A stretch of 64,000 nt of DNA from Alistipes sp. (GTDB taxonomy: Bacteria; Bacteroidota; Bacteroidia; Bacteroidales; Rikenellaceae). The position numbers were made by a program, and so were the translations under genes. Below the pieces are notes generated by a model, which did not search any database, was not told the DNA's origin, and saw only the letters and a list, made by a program, of their open reading frames with translations. How positions within the stretch are numbered: the first letter of the stretch is position 1; every line of letters starts with the position of its first letter. Of the stretch, positions 8,985 to 18,153 are shown piece after piece. The stretch lies in assembly GCA_021201825.1 (NCBI GenBank), contig JAJQED010000004.1:1-64000 (forward strand), given 5' to 3'.

Positions 8985-10112
8985 ATGAAGTTCATAGTTT
9001 CAAGTTCAGCCCTGCTTTCGGTATTACAGACCACCGGCAAGGTAGTCAGCAGCAAGAACACCCTGCCCATCCTCGACTATTTCCTGCTCGATCTGCGGGG
9101 CAAAGAGTTGAAAGTTACCGCCTCGGACCTGGAGACTACCCTGGTAGGCAAGCTGGAAGTGGAAAGCGTGGAAAAGGAGGGAGTGATCGCCGCCCCGGTC
9201 AAGCTGATGCTCGATCTGCTCAAGGAGTTCTCGGAACAGCCGCTGACCATCGAGGCCAATGAAACCACTTGGGAGATCACGGTCAGCTGGAAGAGCGGTT
9301 CGCTGAATATCCCCGGCACTTCGGGGTTGAGCTATCCGTCGCTTCCCGAGCTTGGCGAGGAGAAAAAGGAGATCACCCTCAAAGTGGACACCCTCCTGGG
9401 CGGTATCAACAGGACCATATTCGCCACTGCGGACGACGAGCTTCGCCCCGTAATGAACGGGGTTTATATCAATATAACCCCGGAAGATACTACATTCGTC
9501 GCCACGGATGCCCATAAGCTGGTCAAGTTCGTTGCCGGCGGTCTCGACGGAGCGGAACCGGCTTCGTTTATCCTGCCCAAGAAACCGGTGAACCTGCTCA
9601 AAAACGTCCTGCTTAAAGAGGACGAACCGATAAAGGTGGAATTCGACGCGAAGAACGTAGTGTTTCATTTGAAAAACAATACGCTGATTTGTCGGCAGAT
9701 AGAGGGCAATTACCCGAACTATAACGCAGTGATCCCGGCGGCCAACCCCAACAAAGTTATCGTGGACAGGGTGGAACTTTTGAACGCTATCAAGAGGGTG
9801 GCCGTGTGTTCCAACCAGGCCACTAACCTGATAAAGTTCGATATTACCGGCAATACTGTCAACCTTACCGCGCAGGACCTCGATTTTTCGGTTTCGGCCA
9901 ACGAAAGCCTGCCGTGCAGCTACGAGGGGGATAATATTACCATCGGGTTCAAATCCACGTTCCTTGTGGAGATACTATCGAACCTGGAGACCCCGAGTGT
10001 AGTGGTGGAGCTTGCCGATTCCACAAGGGCGGGGGTTTTCAAACCCATCTATGACGACGACCAGGGCAGTTCGACGCTGATGCTGTTGATGCCGATGATG
10101 ATAAACGGGTAA
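8985..10112 (+). CDS. dnaN: DNA polymerase III beta subunit (sliding clamp)
   Basis: A 375-residue DnaN with three clamp domains of about 120 residues each. It starts MKFIVSSSALLSVLQTTGKV and contains LPILDYFLLDL, the central domain strand FATADDELRPVMNGV with TDAHKLV, and a C-terminus ending LMLLMPMMING. The dimer encircles DNA and tethers polymerase and repair factors through a hydrophobic cleft. Its length is normal and no lesion is seen. It is followed after 35 nt by a DnaQ-like exonuclease gene, the usual order in many Bacteroidales, so the two are probably co-transcribed. Confidence 0.97.
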   Translation: MKFIVSSSALLSVLQTTGKVVSSKNTLPILDYFLLDLRGKELKVTASDLETTLVGKLEVESVEKEGVIAAPVKLMLDLLKEFSEQPLTIEANETTWEITVSWKSGSLNIPGTSGLSYPSLPELGEEKKEITLKVDTLLGGINRTIFATADDELRPVMNGVYINITPEDTTFVATDAHKLVKFVAGGLDGAEPASFILPKKPVNLLKNVLLKEDEPIKVEFDAKNVVFHLKNNTLICRQIEGNYPNYNAVIPAANPNKVIVDRVELLNAIKRVAVCSNQATNLIKFDITGNTVNLTAQDLDFSVSANESLPCSYEGDNITIGFKSTFLVEILSNLETPSVVVELADSTRAGVFKPIYDDDQGSSTLMLLMPMMING

Positions 10113-10147
10113 ACGGTACCCGCCTGAAATAACCGACCTACTCCCGG

Positions 10148-10924
10148 ATGAAACTGAACCTGAAGAATCCCCTTATATGCCTCGATCTCGAAACTACCGG
10201 GGTCGACCCGGCCAAAGACCGTATAGTCGAGATTTCTATGGTGAAAGTTTTCCCAGACGGAAAGAGGGAGGTAAAAACAAGGCGCCTCAATCCCGGGATC
10301 CCCATTCCGCCGCAGGCTACGGCCGTGCATAAGATCACGGACGAGGACGTGAAAGACTGCCCGGGTTTCAAAGAGATTGCACGGTCCTTGGCCAGTTATA
10401 TCGAGGGGTGCGACCTGGCAGGATACAATTCCAACAAATTCGACATTCCGGTGCTTGCGGAGGAGTTCCTGCGGGCCGGGGTGGACGTGGACCTCAAGAA
10501 ACGCAAATTCGTAGACGTGCAGAACATCTTCCACAAGATGGAGCAGCGTACGCTGGTGGCCGCCTATAAATTCTACTGCAAAAAAGAGTTGGACGGCGCC
10601 CATTCCGCCGAAGCGGATACTTTGGCTACCCTCGAGGTGCTGGAGGCCCAGTTGGACATGTATACCGAGTTGCAGAACGACGTGGAGTTCCTTGCCGATT
10701 TTTCGTCCCGGAGCAAATTCGCGGACTATGCCGGCAGGATATGTTACGACGACAACGGGGTGGAGATATTCAGTTTCGGCAAACATAAGGGCCGTTGTGT
10801 CGCCGACGTTTTCCGGGAGGAACCAAGTTACTATTCATGGATGATGAACGGGGATTTCCCGCAGTATACGAAGAAAGTCATAACGGAAATACGCCTCCGC
10901 GAGGCGGCTTCCAAAACCAAATAG
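10148..10924 (+). CDS. DnaQ-family 3'-5' exonuclease with C-terminal DUF3820
   Basis: A 258-residue DEDD exonuclease. ExoI is ICLDLETTGVDP (D and E metal ligands), ExoII lies around LAGYNSNKFDIPVL, and ExoIII is GAHSAEADTLATLEV with the conserved His and Asp (DEDDh type). After residue about 190 comes a short domain, FSFGKHKGRCVADVF followed by YYSWMMNGDFP, which matches the DUF3820 pattern of such proteins. It probably acts as a proofreading-like or trimming exonuclease. Next to dnaN, a replication or repair role is the natural inference. Confidence 0.9.
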   Translation: MKLNLKNPLICLDLETTGVDPAKDRIVEISMVKVFPDGKREVKTRRLNPGIPIPPQATAVHKITDEDVKDCPGFKEIARSLASYIEGCDLAGYNSNKFDIPVLAEEFLRAGVDVDLKKRKFVDVQNIFHKMEQRTLVAAYKFYCKKELDGAHSAEADTLATLEVLEAQLDMYTELQNDVEFLADFSSRSKFADYAGRICYDDNGVEIFSFGKHKGRCVADVFREEPSYYSWMMNGDFPQYTKKVITEIRLREAASKTK

Positions 10925-10947
10925 CCACCGCTTTAGCCATACTGCCG

Positions 10948-12786
10948 ATGAGACGTATTATAATAATATTGTTGTTATCGCTTTTACCCGTCCCCTTAAT
11001 CACCATTCCCGGCGCCGCCCAGCAGATCGAGAAATCTACGAGCCTGGTCACGATAGACGGCGAGAGTTTTTATGTGCATACCGTCCGGAAAGGTGAAACC
11101 CTTTATTCCCTGTCCCGGCTTTATTCGGTCTCCCAGCAGGAGATCATTGCCAATAATCCCCTCGCAGCCCCGGGGTTGCAGGAGGGTGCGGTGCTTAAAA
11201 TACCTGCCCATCTGGAGGAATCCGCCCCAAAATTGTCGGCACGAAAACAACAGAGAACGTTCGATATACATTATGTGAATAAAGGTGAGACCCTCTATTC
11301 CATATCGAGGCGGTATGAGATACCGGTTAATACGCTACTGGAAGACAACCCGGGCCTGGACCCGTCGCAACTGTCGGTAGGGCAGGGCCTCAATATCCGC
11401 AAGAAGAGTAAGGGCGATGCTACGCCGGAAGAGATAGAGGAGCAGATATCGGATTACCGTGACGCGATCAACAGCCTGCCGACCGGGTTCATTTACCATA
11501 TCGTGGAGCGGGGCGAGACGATATTCGGCATCAGTATGATGTACGATGTCACGGAGCAGGATATCCTTTCGAACAACAACCTGCCGGACGGACTAAAGGC
11601 CGGCGATATGATAAAGATACCGTCACGTGAAGGCCAGCAGCCGATCGTGGATATCGCCGTGGCGGAAGAAGTGCCGCCGGCGGACCCCGACGAGCCGGAA
11701 TGGATGCGGGAGGGATTCTCGGGCCAGTTTTCCGGCAGTTCGTTAAGAGAGTTTTCGGGTAAGCCGCGTGTAGCCGTGATGCTCCCGCTTAAGAACGACG
11801 AGGGGGCGGCATCGAACTTTATAGAGTTCTACCAAGGCTTCCTGCTCGGATTGGAAGACCTTAAGAGCGAGGGGGTTTCGGCCGATGTCTCGTTGTATAA
11901 CACTTCGCGGTCATCATCGGTGGTGTACGGGATAACGGGGTCCGAGGATTTCCAGGGTACCAACCTTATAATAGGTCCGGTGTACGAGGATAATATGCCC
12001 CCCGTGCTGCAATATGCGCATGATAACGGTACACCTGTGGTTTCGCCGCTCGCGGCAATGAACCGCGTGGGTAGTCCATTGCTTTATCAAATGGCTCCCG
12101 GACGCGATAATAAATACGATAAGCTCCGGGAACTTTTGAGTCAGGGCCATAACGTGATCTTTATCTCCAGCACTTATCCGGACGAGGAGATGGAGAACGA
12201 GATAAAACCCCTGTTGCCACAGGGATACCATAATATTGACCTTAGCGGCAACCTTACCACTGCTCAAGTTACCGGGGTGCTGGACCGATCGAGGGATAAC
12301 CTGATCTTTATCTCCTGTACGAACGCTTATACGGCCGACCTTATACTTGCTACAATCAGTTCGGTGCAGAATAACCTTGTCGCCCGCAGCATCACGGGAG
12401 GGGGGATATCGGTAGTAGTCACCCCACGGTGGGCGAGGTTCGACACTTCGGTCGAGAGGAACCTTTATTTCAAACTTAACCTTTGCTATGTAACTAACTA
12501 CCATGCCGACCGGGGGAGCCAAATAATCCGTCTGTTCGACAGCAGGTTCATTTCCGAATACGGGACTATACCTTCCCTGTATGCTTACCGTGGGTATGAC
12601 GCCGCCAAACTGTTTGTCGGAGCAGCGGCAAAGGGCGGTGGTTTCGACCGCAACCTTAATTCCAGAGATAACGGGTTATTGCAGATGTCATACCGTTTCG
12701 ACCGCAGCGGGCAATACGGCACGATGGTTAACCGGGAATGGGCATTGGTTTGCTATAAAAGCGATTACACGATCGAAGTAAAGTAA
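10948..12786 (+). CDS. Envelope protein: three LysM repeats plus PBP1-type ligand-binding domain
   Basis: A 612-residue exported protein. The signal peptide (RRIIIILLLSLLPVPLI, cleaved near residue 25) is followed by three LysM repeats, each with a KGETLYSxSRxY-like core, at about residues 33-80, 93-139 and 175-220. From about 258 onward it has a type 1 periplasmic-binding-protein fold (RVAVMLPLKND, GPVYEDNMPPV, TPVVSPLAAMN). LysM binds peptidoglycan, so the protein probably sits in the periplasm and senses or tethers. This architecture recurs in Bacteroidota without a proven function. ATG 10948 is chosen because the ORF's upstream extension is a shadow of the exonuclease gene. Confidence 0.85.
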   Translation: MRRIIIILLLSLLPVPLITIPGAAQQIEKSTSLVTIDGESFYVHTVRKGETLYSLSRLYSVSQQEIIANNPLAAPGLQEGAVLKIPAHLEESAPKLSARKQQRTFDIHYVNKGETLYSISRRYEIPVNTLLEDNPGLDPSQLSVGQGLNIRKKSKGDATPEEIEEQISDYRDAINSLPTGFIYHIVERGETIFGISMMYDVTEQDILSNNNLPDGLKAGDMIKIPSREGQQPIVDIAVAEEVPPADPDEPEWMREGFSGQFSGSSLREFSGKPRVAVMLPLKNDEGAASNFIEFYQGFLLGLEDLKSEGVSADVSLYNTSRSSSVVYGITGSEDFQGTNLIIGPVYEDNMPPVLQYAHDNGTPVVSPLAAMNRVGSPLLYQMAPGRDNKYDKLRELLSQGHNVIFISSTYPDEEMENEIKPLLPQGYHNIDLSGNLTTAQVTGVLDRSRDNLIFISCTNAYTADLILATISSVQNNLVARSITGGGISVVVTPRWARFDTSVERNLYFKLNLCYVTNYHADRGSQIIRLFDSRFISEYGTIPSLYAYRGYDAAKLFVGAAAKGGGFDRNLNSRDNGLLQMSYRFDRSGQYGTMVNREWALVCYKSDYTIEVK

Positions 12787-12804
12787 AGCATCAATTATAT
12801 CTAA

Positions 12805-12840
12805 AACGAATAGAGGGTCCCACCGGGACCCTCTATTCGT
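12805..12840. terminator. Bidirectional intrinsic terminator
   Basis: ACGAATAGAGGGTCC pairs with GGACCCTCTATTCGT across a short loop, a 15-bp stem followed by T residues. It separates the convergent LysM and esterase genes. Confidence 0.9.
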
Positions 12841-12856
12841 TTATTAAGACATAAAC

Positions 12857-13792
12857 TTATTTAGATTGCCTGAACAGCCAGTCGCGAACTTCCGTCAGTT
12901 TATAAGCATAATCGAAAGAATACATATGCTCGTTTCCCTGCCCGTTCTCGGGCATTACACTGCCACGGGTGAAGATAATGAAATTCTTGTCGTATCCCTC
13001 CGCAAGAAGTTTCCGGACATTGGCTTCCTGCTCCGTATCGGGCAGTTTGGCACTCCATTCGGCTTCGCCGAACCCGGAGCCCACGTTCCGGAGGACAGTC
13101 TTAAGTTCTGCCATTCCGATCGGTGCTTTGGCATCCCCCTCGGCGACGATATAGAAGAACTTGTCATCCTTGAACCCGGCCATTTTAGAAGTGTCCCACT
13201 GACAGCCCACGAACAGGGATGCGGCGAACAGGTCCGGATGCTCGATATTGAAATAGAGAGACATCATGCCGCCCATTGACTGGCCCGTGGTATAGAGACG
13301 GTTGCGGTCGATATTATACCGGTCGACGATGCTTTCAAGCAACCGGATCGTCATTTCGACTTCGTATGAGGTCGAAAAACTATCCCCGACCGTGGTAGTG
13401 ACATATTGCGGGACGAGTATAAAAGACGGGTGCTTGGCCTGGTCCTCATCCGAAGCCCAGATAACGCCGCCGTATCCTTGTGTTAGGGGGACGGTTACTC
13501 CTTTGTTGACCGTACTTGCGTCGGCCATGAACAGCAACAGGGGGTAAGAATTCGACCCGTCATAGTCTTTCGGGATGAACAGGTTATACTCCATTGTTTT
13601 GCCCGTTTCCCCATCCCGGTATTCCAGTTGGTCGAATTTGTCGAGGGTTTGTGCCAGGAGGGCCTGCAATTCGGCGTCGTTACTTTTGTCGATATTTCCC
13701 CCGCCTCCGCCCCTTTGACCACCGGGTTGGCCGGAAACCGGCAGGGTGTTGACGGCACACAGGAATAAGGCTGTGATAAAGGTGTTTTTCAT
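12857..13792 (-). CDS. Secreted alpha/beta-hydrolase (PHB depolymerase/esterase-like)
   Basis: A 311-residue protein with an N-terminal signal peptide (MKNTFITALFLCAVNTLPVSG) and a low-complexity GGQRGGGGGN linker. The alpha/beta-hydrolase domain has the nucleophile elbow TTGQSMGGMMSLY and a late histidine in GNEHMYSFDYAY. MEYNLFIPKDYD and SYPLLLFMADAS are typical of esterases related to PHB depolymerase and feruloyl esterase. It probably hydrolyses ester bonds on an extracellular or periplasmic substrate that cannot be named. The start at 13792 (MKNTF) gives the signal peptide; an earlier in-frame start at 13822 does not. Confidence 0.82.
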   Translation of the reverse strand: MKNTFITALFLCAVNTLPVSGQPGGQRGGGGGNIDKSNDAELQALLAQTLDKFDQLEYRDGETGKTMEYNLFIPKDYDGSNSYPLLLFMADASTVNKGVTVPLTQGYGGVIWASDEDQAKHPSFILVPQYVTTTVGDSFSTSYEVEMTIRLLESIVDRYNIDRNRLYTTGQSMGGMMSLYFNIEHPDLFAASLFVGCQWDTSKMAGFKDDKFFYIVAEGDAKAPIGMAELKTVLRNVGSGFGEAEWSAKLPDTEQEANVRKLLAEGYDKNFIIFTRGSVMPENGQGNEHMYSFDYAYKLTEVRDWLFRQSK

Positions 13793-13835
13793 ATAATTTG
13801 AATTTTTATGTACGGGATGCAAAAACTGTGCTCGG

Positions 13836-14792
13836 TTAATACCAGTAATGCTTCCTTTTCCTGGTTTCGGATGCCCAAAGGCGTATCCATTTACCCTCGT
13901 GCCTTTTAAACAGGTATAAATTGGCTCTATTGGCAGAAGAATGATAGAAGCGATCTACACCAATAATGGCATATTCATAATTATAGTCGAAGATCGGGAA
14001 GCTCAGCCGGAAACTTTTCCTCTCACCTATATCGGAAATGGCGGCTTGGTATCCCTGCATCCATATTTCTTTTTGTTTGGGTTTTAGATCATCCGGCGGG
14101 AAGGCATAGGGCGAAACCTCGAAAACCGCTCTTGGTGTAGTGACAAAGAGAAGAGTATCGTTGATGCGGCTGCCGTCCCACAGCTCGATCCCGGGATCAT
14201 AAACCTCGAGGTTTTTATAATTGCTCAACAGCTCCCTCATATTTTGGAACGGTATATAATCATTGTAATTGTAAACCACTTGGGTCCGTGCAATGAGATC
14301 GGATATATGAAAGTCCGGTATTTCTTCCCGGTCGATATAATCAATGTAAACATTCATAAGCGAATCCCGGGTAGGGCGGTCGATCACTTCCGGCAGAAGG
14401 TTTTCAACTTCCCACATCACTTTCCAGAACTCATGGTCTTTCAGCATACTGACATAAAACAGATGCCGTTCCGGGTGGAACTGGCGGCTTTCGAACCAAT
14501 AGTCACCCAATGATCGCAGGTCAGGCATTACTGCTTCTCGTTCCCGGTTGTAATAAACATCGACCCGGTTGTGGATATAAATAGGAGAAAAGCAGTCGAA
14601 TTCCTCCGGGGAATCTTCCCACGGCGCAGCAAGTATCTGGTGGATCGCTCCGTTCAGGAAAGAATAGACCGAATCGATATGCGGCGGTGAAACTTCTTCG
14701 TCCAGAATATCCCACAAGGACGCTACAATCTTTTGGCACGGTGCCGTATAGACCGAAAAGATCAGCGCGAAAGTCAGCAAAAGTTCTCTCAT
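13836..14792 (-). CDS. Secreted hypothetical protein (tandem paralog, member 2)
   Basis: A 318-residue protein with a signal peptide (MRELLLTFALIFSVYTAPC). No known domain is recognised. It shares motifs in the same order with the C-terminal two-thirds of its upstream neighbour: DSVYSFLNGAIHQIL, a YIHNR segment, ELWDGSRINDTLLF, KEIWMQGYQ and PIFDYNYEYAIIGVD. The two genes overlap by 4 nt (ATGA), so they are translationally coupled. An exported ligand-binding or structural role is possible, but nothing in the sequence names one. Confidence 0.7.
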   Translation of the reverse strand: MRELLLTFALIFSVYTAPCQKIVASLWDILDEEVSPPHIDSVYSFLNGAIHQILAAPWEDSPEEFDCFSPIYIHNRVDVYYNREREAVMPDLRSLGDYWFESRQFHPERHLFYVSMLKDHEFWKVMWEVENLLPEVIDRPTRDSLMNVYIDYIDREEIPDFHISDLIARTQVVYNYNDYIPFQNMRELLSNYKNLEVYDPGIELWDGSRINDTLLFVTTPRAVFEVSPYAFPPDDLKPKQKEIWMQGYQAAISDIGERKSFRLSFPIFDYNYEYAIIGVDRFYHSSANRANLYLFKRHEGKWIRLWASETRKRKHYWY

Positions 14793-15916
14793 GGAATTCC
14801 GTCCGCAGCCAGCCATGTAAATGATGATTCGATTCCCAGAATATACAGTTTCTTCCAAACACCGTCTTCCCGGTGGAAAATATATGTATATTTCGAGGGA
14901 TATATTATATCGCCGGTTTTTCTAAAGAAAACATCCGTGGATACGACTGCATAATTATAATCGTCGTCGAATACGGGGTGGGTGATCAGGTAACCGTAAG
15001 GCCTTGTGCCTCGCCCGCATTCATATCCCCGCCGCCAGATCGCCCGTTCTTTCTTCGAAAGGTTTTCGGGAATACGGGGCTGACTGAAGACCTCGTGCGA
15101 TACCCGTTCGACAGGGGCGAAAATAAGCGTATCGTTGATCGCGGCACCGTTCCATGCCTTAATCCCCGAAGAATATCCGGCATAATCGGCCATATTGGCC
15201 GCCAACTGGTCCAGTATCTCTTTCGGGATAATGTTCCCATAAACGGTATGCATTCTCGAAAGGCTTTGGTCTATACTGGATTTATCCCGTTTGTCGGGTG
15301 CCCACGGACGGTTGACTATATACAGGCTGGATCTCCAGTCGAAATCCACGAGCCCTACGTAAGGCACCATCAAAATTTCACGTATGGTCCGGTTCAAAAA
15401 GACATATACCGAATCAATGTTGACCCGGGGTTCCTGCTGAGTTACCTTTGGCAGCAAGTCCGGCTCCGTTTCCGTTTCCATTTCTTCTTTGGGAAATGAT
15501 TTCGGGATACAATTCACGACCTCAATGGTAACCACATCGACTTCCCCTTCCAATGGCTTGGTAGTACACAAGGTTTTGAAATTTTCTTCCCTTATCCCGG
15601 TGTCGGTAATGATCTTGGATTTAACCCGGTTTGCTCTGGTTTTTGCCAGGATTAAGCTCTCCGCGTGGGTAGACCCGGAAGAGCAGGTGCTGGTTATATA
15701 AATTACATTTTCCGGAGGCCACTCGAATGTCGGGTCCGAATCGTTACATTCGAAATAGTAAAAATGGCCGAACGTCTTTCCGTTGCCATATCGGTTGAGC
15801 ACTAGGTCATCCTTTCCGGCTTCGAAATAAAGATTATAGCAAAACCGTATTTCATCGGGCGGGTCGCCGATATTGGCAAATAACGATGATAGGATGAAAA
15901 AAGCGGTCGAAATCAT
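14789..15916 (-). CDS. Secreted hypothetical protein (tandem paralog, member 1, with extra N-terminal domain)
   Basis: A 375-residue protein with a hydrophobic export signal (MISTAFFILSSLFANIG). The N-terminal part (to about residue 150) has a pattern loosely like an OmpA-type peptidoglycan-binding domain: FEAGKDDLVLNRYG, then AESLILAKTRANRVKSKI, and later VVTIEVVNC. The C-terminal part (about 165-370) is paralogous to the following gene (DSVYVFLNRTIREIL, AWNGAAINDTLIF, PVFDDDYNYAVVSTD). It may anchor to peptidoglycan while its shared domain interacts elsewhere, but this is inference. A weak promoter may lie at about 15917-16000. Confidence 0.65.
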   Translation of the reverse strand: MISTAFFILSSLFANIGDPPDEIRFCYNLYFEAGKDDLVLNRYGNGKTFGHFYYFECNDSDPTFEWPPENVIYITSTCSSGSTHAESLILAKTRANRVKSKIITDTGIREENFKTLCTTKPLEGEVDVVTIEVVNCIPKSFPKEEMETETEPDLLPKVTQQEPRVNIDSVYVFLNRTIREILMVPYVGLVDFDWRSSLYIVNRPWAPDKRDKSSIDQSLSRMHTVYGNIIPKEILDQLAANMADYAGYSSGIKAWNGAAINDTLIFAPVERVSHEVFSQPRIPENLSKKERAIWRRGYECGRGTRPYGYLITHPVFDDDYNYAVVSTDVFFRKTGDIIYPSKYTYIFHREDGVWKKLYILGIESSFTWLAADGIP

Positions 15917-16010
15917 ACAAATAAATATAAGCGGGTAGGGGTGGCTCGTGGCAGTAAAGGTATAAATTTAATTATCTTTATCCCGTTGCGGAACTAAAAA
16001 AATGTGCCGA

Positions 16011-16511
16011 ATGAAGAAAACCCGCTCCCGGATCAGGGTGCTTATGTTCCTCTGGTTACTCGTTATGCTCGCGTGTACCGCTTTGCTTCTATGGTTGTTT
16101 TTCCGGCTTTTACTTTTGATCCCGCAAGGGATCTCCGGATCCGCCCTCATTTCGGTGGTCATTCTGGTTTTTGTCATTGCCGGAGTTCTTACGGTGGTGG
16201 GTCAATTTAAATATATTACCATTGGCAACGGACGGATGAAAACATATTCCATACTGCATCCGTGGGGTAAAACCGTAGACCTGACCCGTTGCAGGGGAAT
16301 CCTTACAGGCAGGGAGACGGGAGTGTGGGGTTCTTTCCCGACGGTTCATTTCGTGGACCAGGACGGGTATACCGGCAATAAGATCCACGGAGCTTTTTAC
16401 CGCAATTTCGACCAGTTGGTCGCGGCAACCGGGCTCAGGGAGGTCGGGGGGTATGAATTTACCACCGGGAAGTTGATCAAACTGTTATTTACCGGCCGGA
16501 TAAAACTCTGA
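16011..16511 (+). CDS. Two-helix membrane protein with C-terminal PH-like domain
   Basis: A 166-residue protein (three residues longer if ATG 16002 is used). Two long hydrophobic helices at about residues 8-36 and 40-62 are followed by a compact beta-rich domain (KYITIGNGRMKTYSILHPWG, VHFVDQDG), reminiscent of bacterial PH-like or YcxB-like membrane domains. It is a single gene divergent from the tandem paralogs, with a near-consensus TATCTTTA -7 box about 30 nt upstream. No function is evident. Confidence 0.6.
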   Translation: MKKTRSRIRVLMFLWLLVMLACTALLLWLFFRLLLLIPQGISGSALISVVILVFVIAGVLTVVGQFKYITIGNGRMKTYSILHPWGKTVDLTRCRGILTGRETGVWGSFPTVHFVDQDGYTGNKIHGAFYRNFDQLVAATGLREVGGYEFTTGKLIKLLFTGRIKL

Positions 16512-17180
16512 TTCTCGTATATCCCGCAAGTTATACAGATGACCTTGAAACAATTCCCAAACATTGCGCTTTAGAGCCGCTATAAAGTTTTATCTATAGG
16601 CTCATCGCACTGTTATGAAAGACATCAACCCGTAGTTCCATCCATTCCTGGCAGTTTAAAATCCGGCCCCCTCTGCGGCCGGATTATTATTTACGGAAAG
16701 TATATATTAACGGGTCAATTCACAAGTTAATTCCATCCTCCGTTCGAACCAGCTGGGCGGATCGGTTCGTAATGGCATAATTGCAGTGAATTTGTCTCCT
16801 TTGCGGGCTTTGCCGTGTCGTTGGGTGACAACCCCGTAACTTTATAAGAGAGCCGGCCTCCGGGTGAATCGATGAGTATGGGTCTTTCCCTGTTGGTCAT
16901 ATATCGCTAACAGGTAAACCCGTTAAGTCCCGGTTCCTTATATTGGCTGAACTTAATCCATCCGGCCGTCCGGAGTGGAAATCCCTTAATTAATATCTCA
17001 ACTTTTCGCTATTCCGGAAGCCGGAGCCTCCGTTCGGAAACTATATTTTATTACTAAATATCCTATTGCTTTATTTGAAATGTTAAATAATGACAATCAG
17101 GTGTTTGGCCATTCGGAGGATAGAATATTGCATTTATCTCCATGCGCTCGACATTAATTTTACCCATATCCCTTTGATTT
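16512..17180. other. Gene-free region of about 670 bp
   Basis: I see no credible coding frame here on either strand. It contains one terminator-like hairpin (16660-16685) and, at about 16990-17040, GC-rich inverted stretches without a T-run. The leader immediately before the LytTR gene (17181) is AT-rich and could hold its promoter, but no exact TAnnTTTG with spaced TTTG was found. Confidence 0.6.
16660..16690 (+). terminator. Terminator-like hairpin
   Basis: AATCCGGCC and GGCCGGATT form a 9-bp stem with an 8-nt loop, followed by the T-rich ATTATTTA. It lies about 150 nt after the stop at 16511 and is the likely end of that transcript. Confidence 0.6.
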
Positions 17181-17564
17181 ATGGAATCAATTCGCCCTAC
17201 TGACCCCGCCTCCGAAACACGCTTCTTTTTCGTCCGTGACAAAAGCGGCTTCAAGATGATCACGGAACCGGAGATAATCTATCTCGAAGCGTCCCGCAGT
17301 TACTGCAACATACATCTGCGGGGTGATAAGGTAATACTTGTATCGGTCCCTATGGCCAAAGTTTCCGAACACCTCTCGACCGACAAGTTCATCCGCATCC
17401 ACAGGACTTTTATAATAAACATCCCCTATATAGTAAGCCTGATAGGCAACACCCTGAAATTACAGAACGGGGTTGAACTGACCATCGGAAGAGAATACCG
17501 GCAGACGGTATTCTCACGGTTCGTTTTCATCGGGTCCAAAAACAGTAAGTATGAAGCCCGATAA
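17181..17564 (+). CDS. Stand-alone LytTR DNA-binding regulator
   Basis: A 127-residue protein that is almost entirely a LytTR domain: FFFVRDKSGFKMI, then EIIYLEASRSYCNIHL, the hallmark HLSTDKFIRIHRTFIIN and a C-terminal LKLQNGVELTIGREYR. No receiver or membrane domain is present, so it may be controlled by a separate partner or by its own level. LytTR proteins often regulate envelope and competence genes. It heads a co-directional run to 24168 and overlaps the next gene by 14 nt, which makes it a good candidate regulator of that cluster. Confidence 0.9.
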   Translation: MESIRPTDPASETRFFFVRDKSGFKMITEPEIIYLEASRSYCNIHLRGDKVILVSVPMAKVSEHLSTDKFIRIHRTFIINIPYIVSLIGNTLKLQNGVELTIGREYRQTVFSRFVFIGSKNSKYEAR

Positions 17565-18045
17565 AAACGGCGGGAATATGCCGGTGGCGAGATTATCGGC
17601 CCTTACCGTAGGGTTGACACTGATTTTGGCCGGCTTGGTTTGGATGTTTATAACTGGTGAGCCGCATAAAACAGCCGACATACCCGCTCCGGTGCAAAAC
17701 GATATTTTGAACGGGTTGTTCCCCGGCGGCAAACCCGTAGGCCAACCTTACAGTCGTTATGAGCCTGAAATACGGGTAATGCCTGCAGGTTCTTACGATG
17801 AAGCACTTTGTTGGTTTTACGGGGTATTCGATACCGTCCGGCAGGAACGACATCCGGTTTCCGGGCAAATCTACCATATATTTTTTTGCGGCGACGGCTT
17901 TCTGCTCTTTACAGGTACAACCCGGAATTCCGACAGGGAAATGGCCGTCATGTATGTTTTTTCCGAGTCCCTGGCCGAAGTGGGAATCCGCGAGATCCGG
18001 TTCATCGAAACTGTAAAGATCGGGAGAAATTACCGTTCGGAATGA
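17551..18045 (+). CDS. Single-pass membrane hypothetical protein
   Basis: A 164-residue protein with an N-terminal hydrophobic helix (about residues 11-31, ALTVGLTLILAGLVWMFI) and a soluble domain predicted outside the cytoplasm. No family is recognised. Its start lies inside the LytTR gene (14-nt overlap), so the two are translationally coupled. That coupling suggests a membrane or periplasmic partner that may tune the regulator, as in LytTR regulatory systems with membrane inhibitors; this is inference only. Confidence 0.7.
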   Translation: MKPDKNGGNMPVARLSALTVGLTLILAGLVWMFITGEPHKTADIPAPVQNDILNGLFPGGKPVGQPYSRYEPEIRVMPAGSYDEALCWFYGVFDTVRQERHPVSGQIYHIFFCGDGFLLFTGTTRNSDREMAVMYVFSESLAEVGIREIRFIETVKIGRNYRSE

Positions 18046-18153
18046 TAACCCCCAGATTCGGAAAACAAGTTTCCGGGTGCTCCAGAGCCGATATACCTTA
18101 GCCGATGGATTATTCCGGAAAAATTCCGAGGTAAAATTAAAACATTAAAGAAC

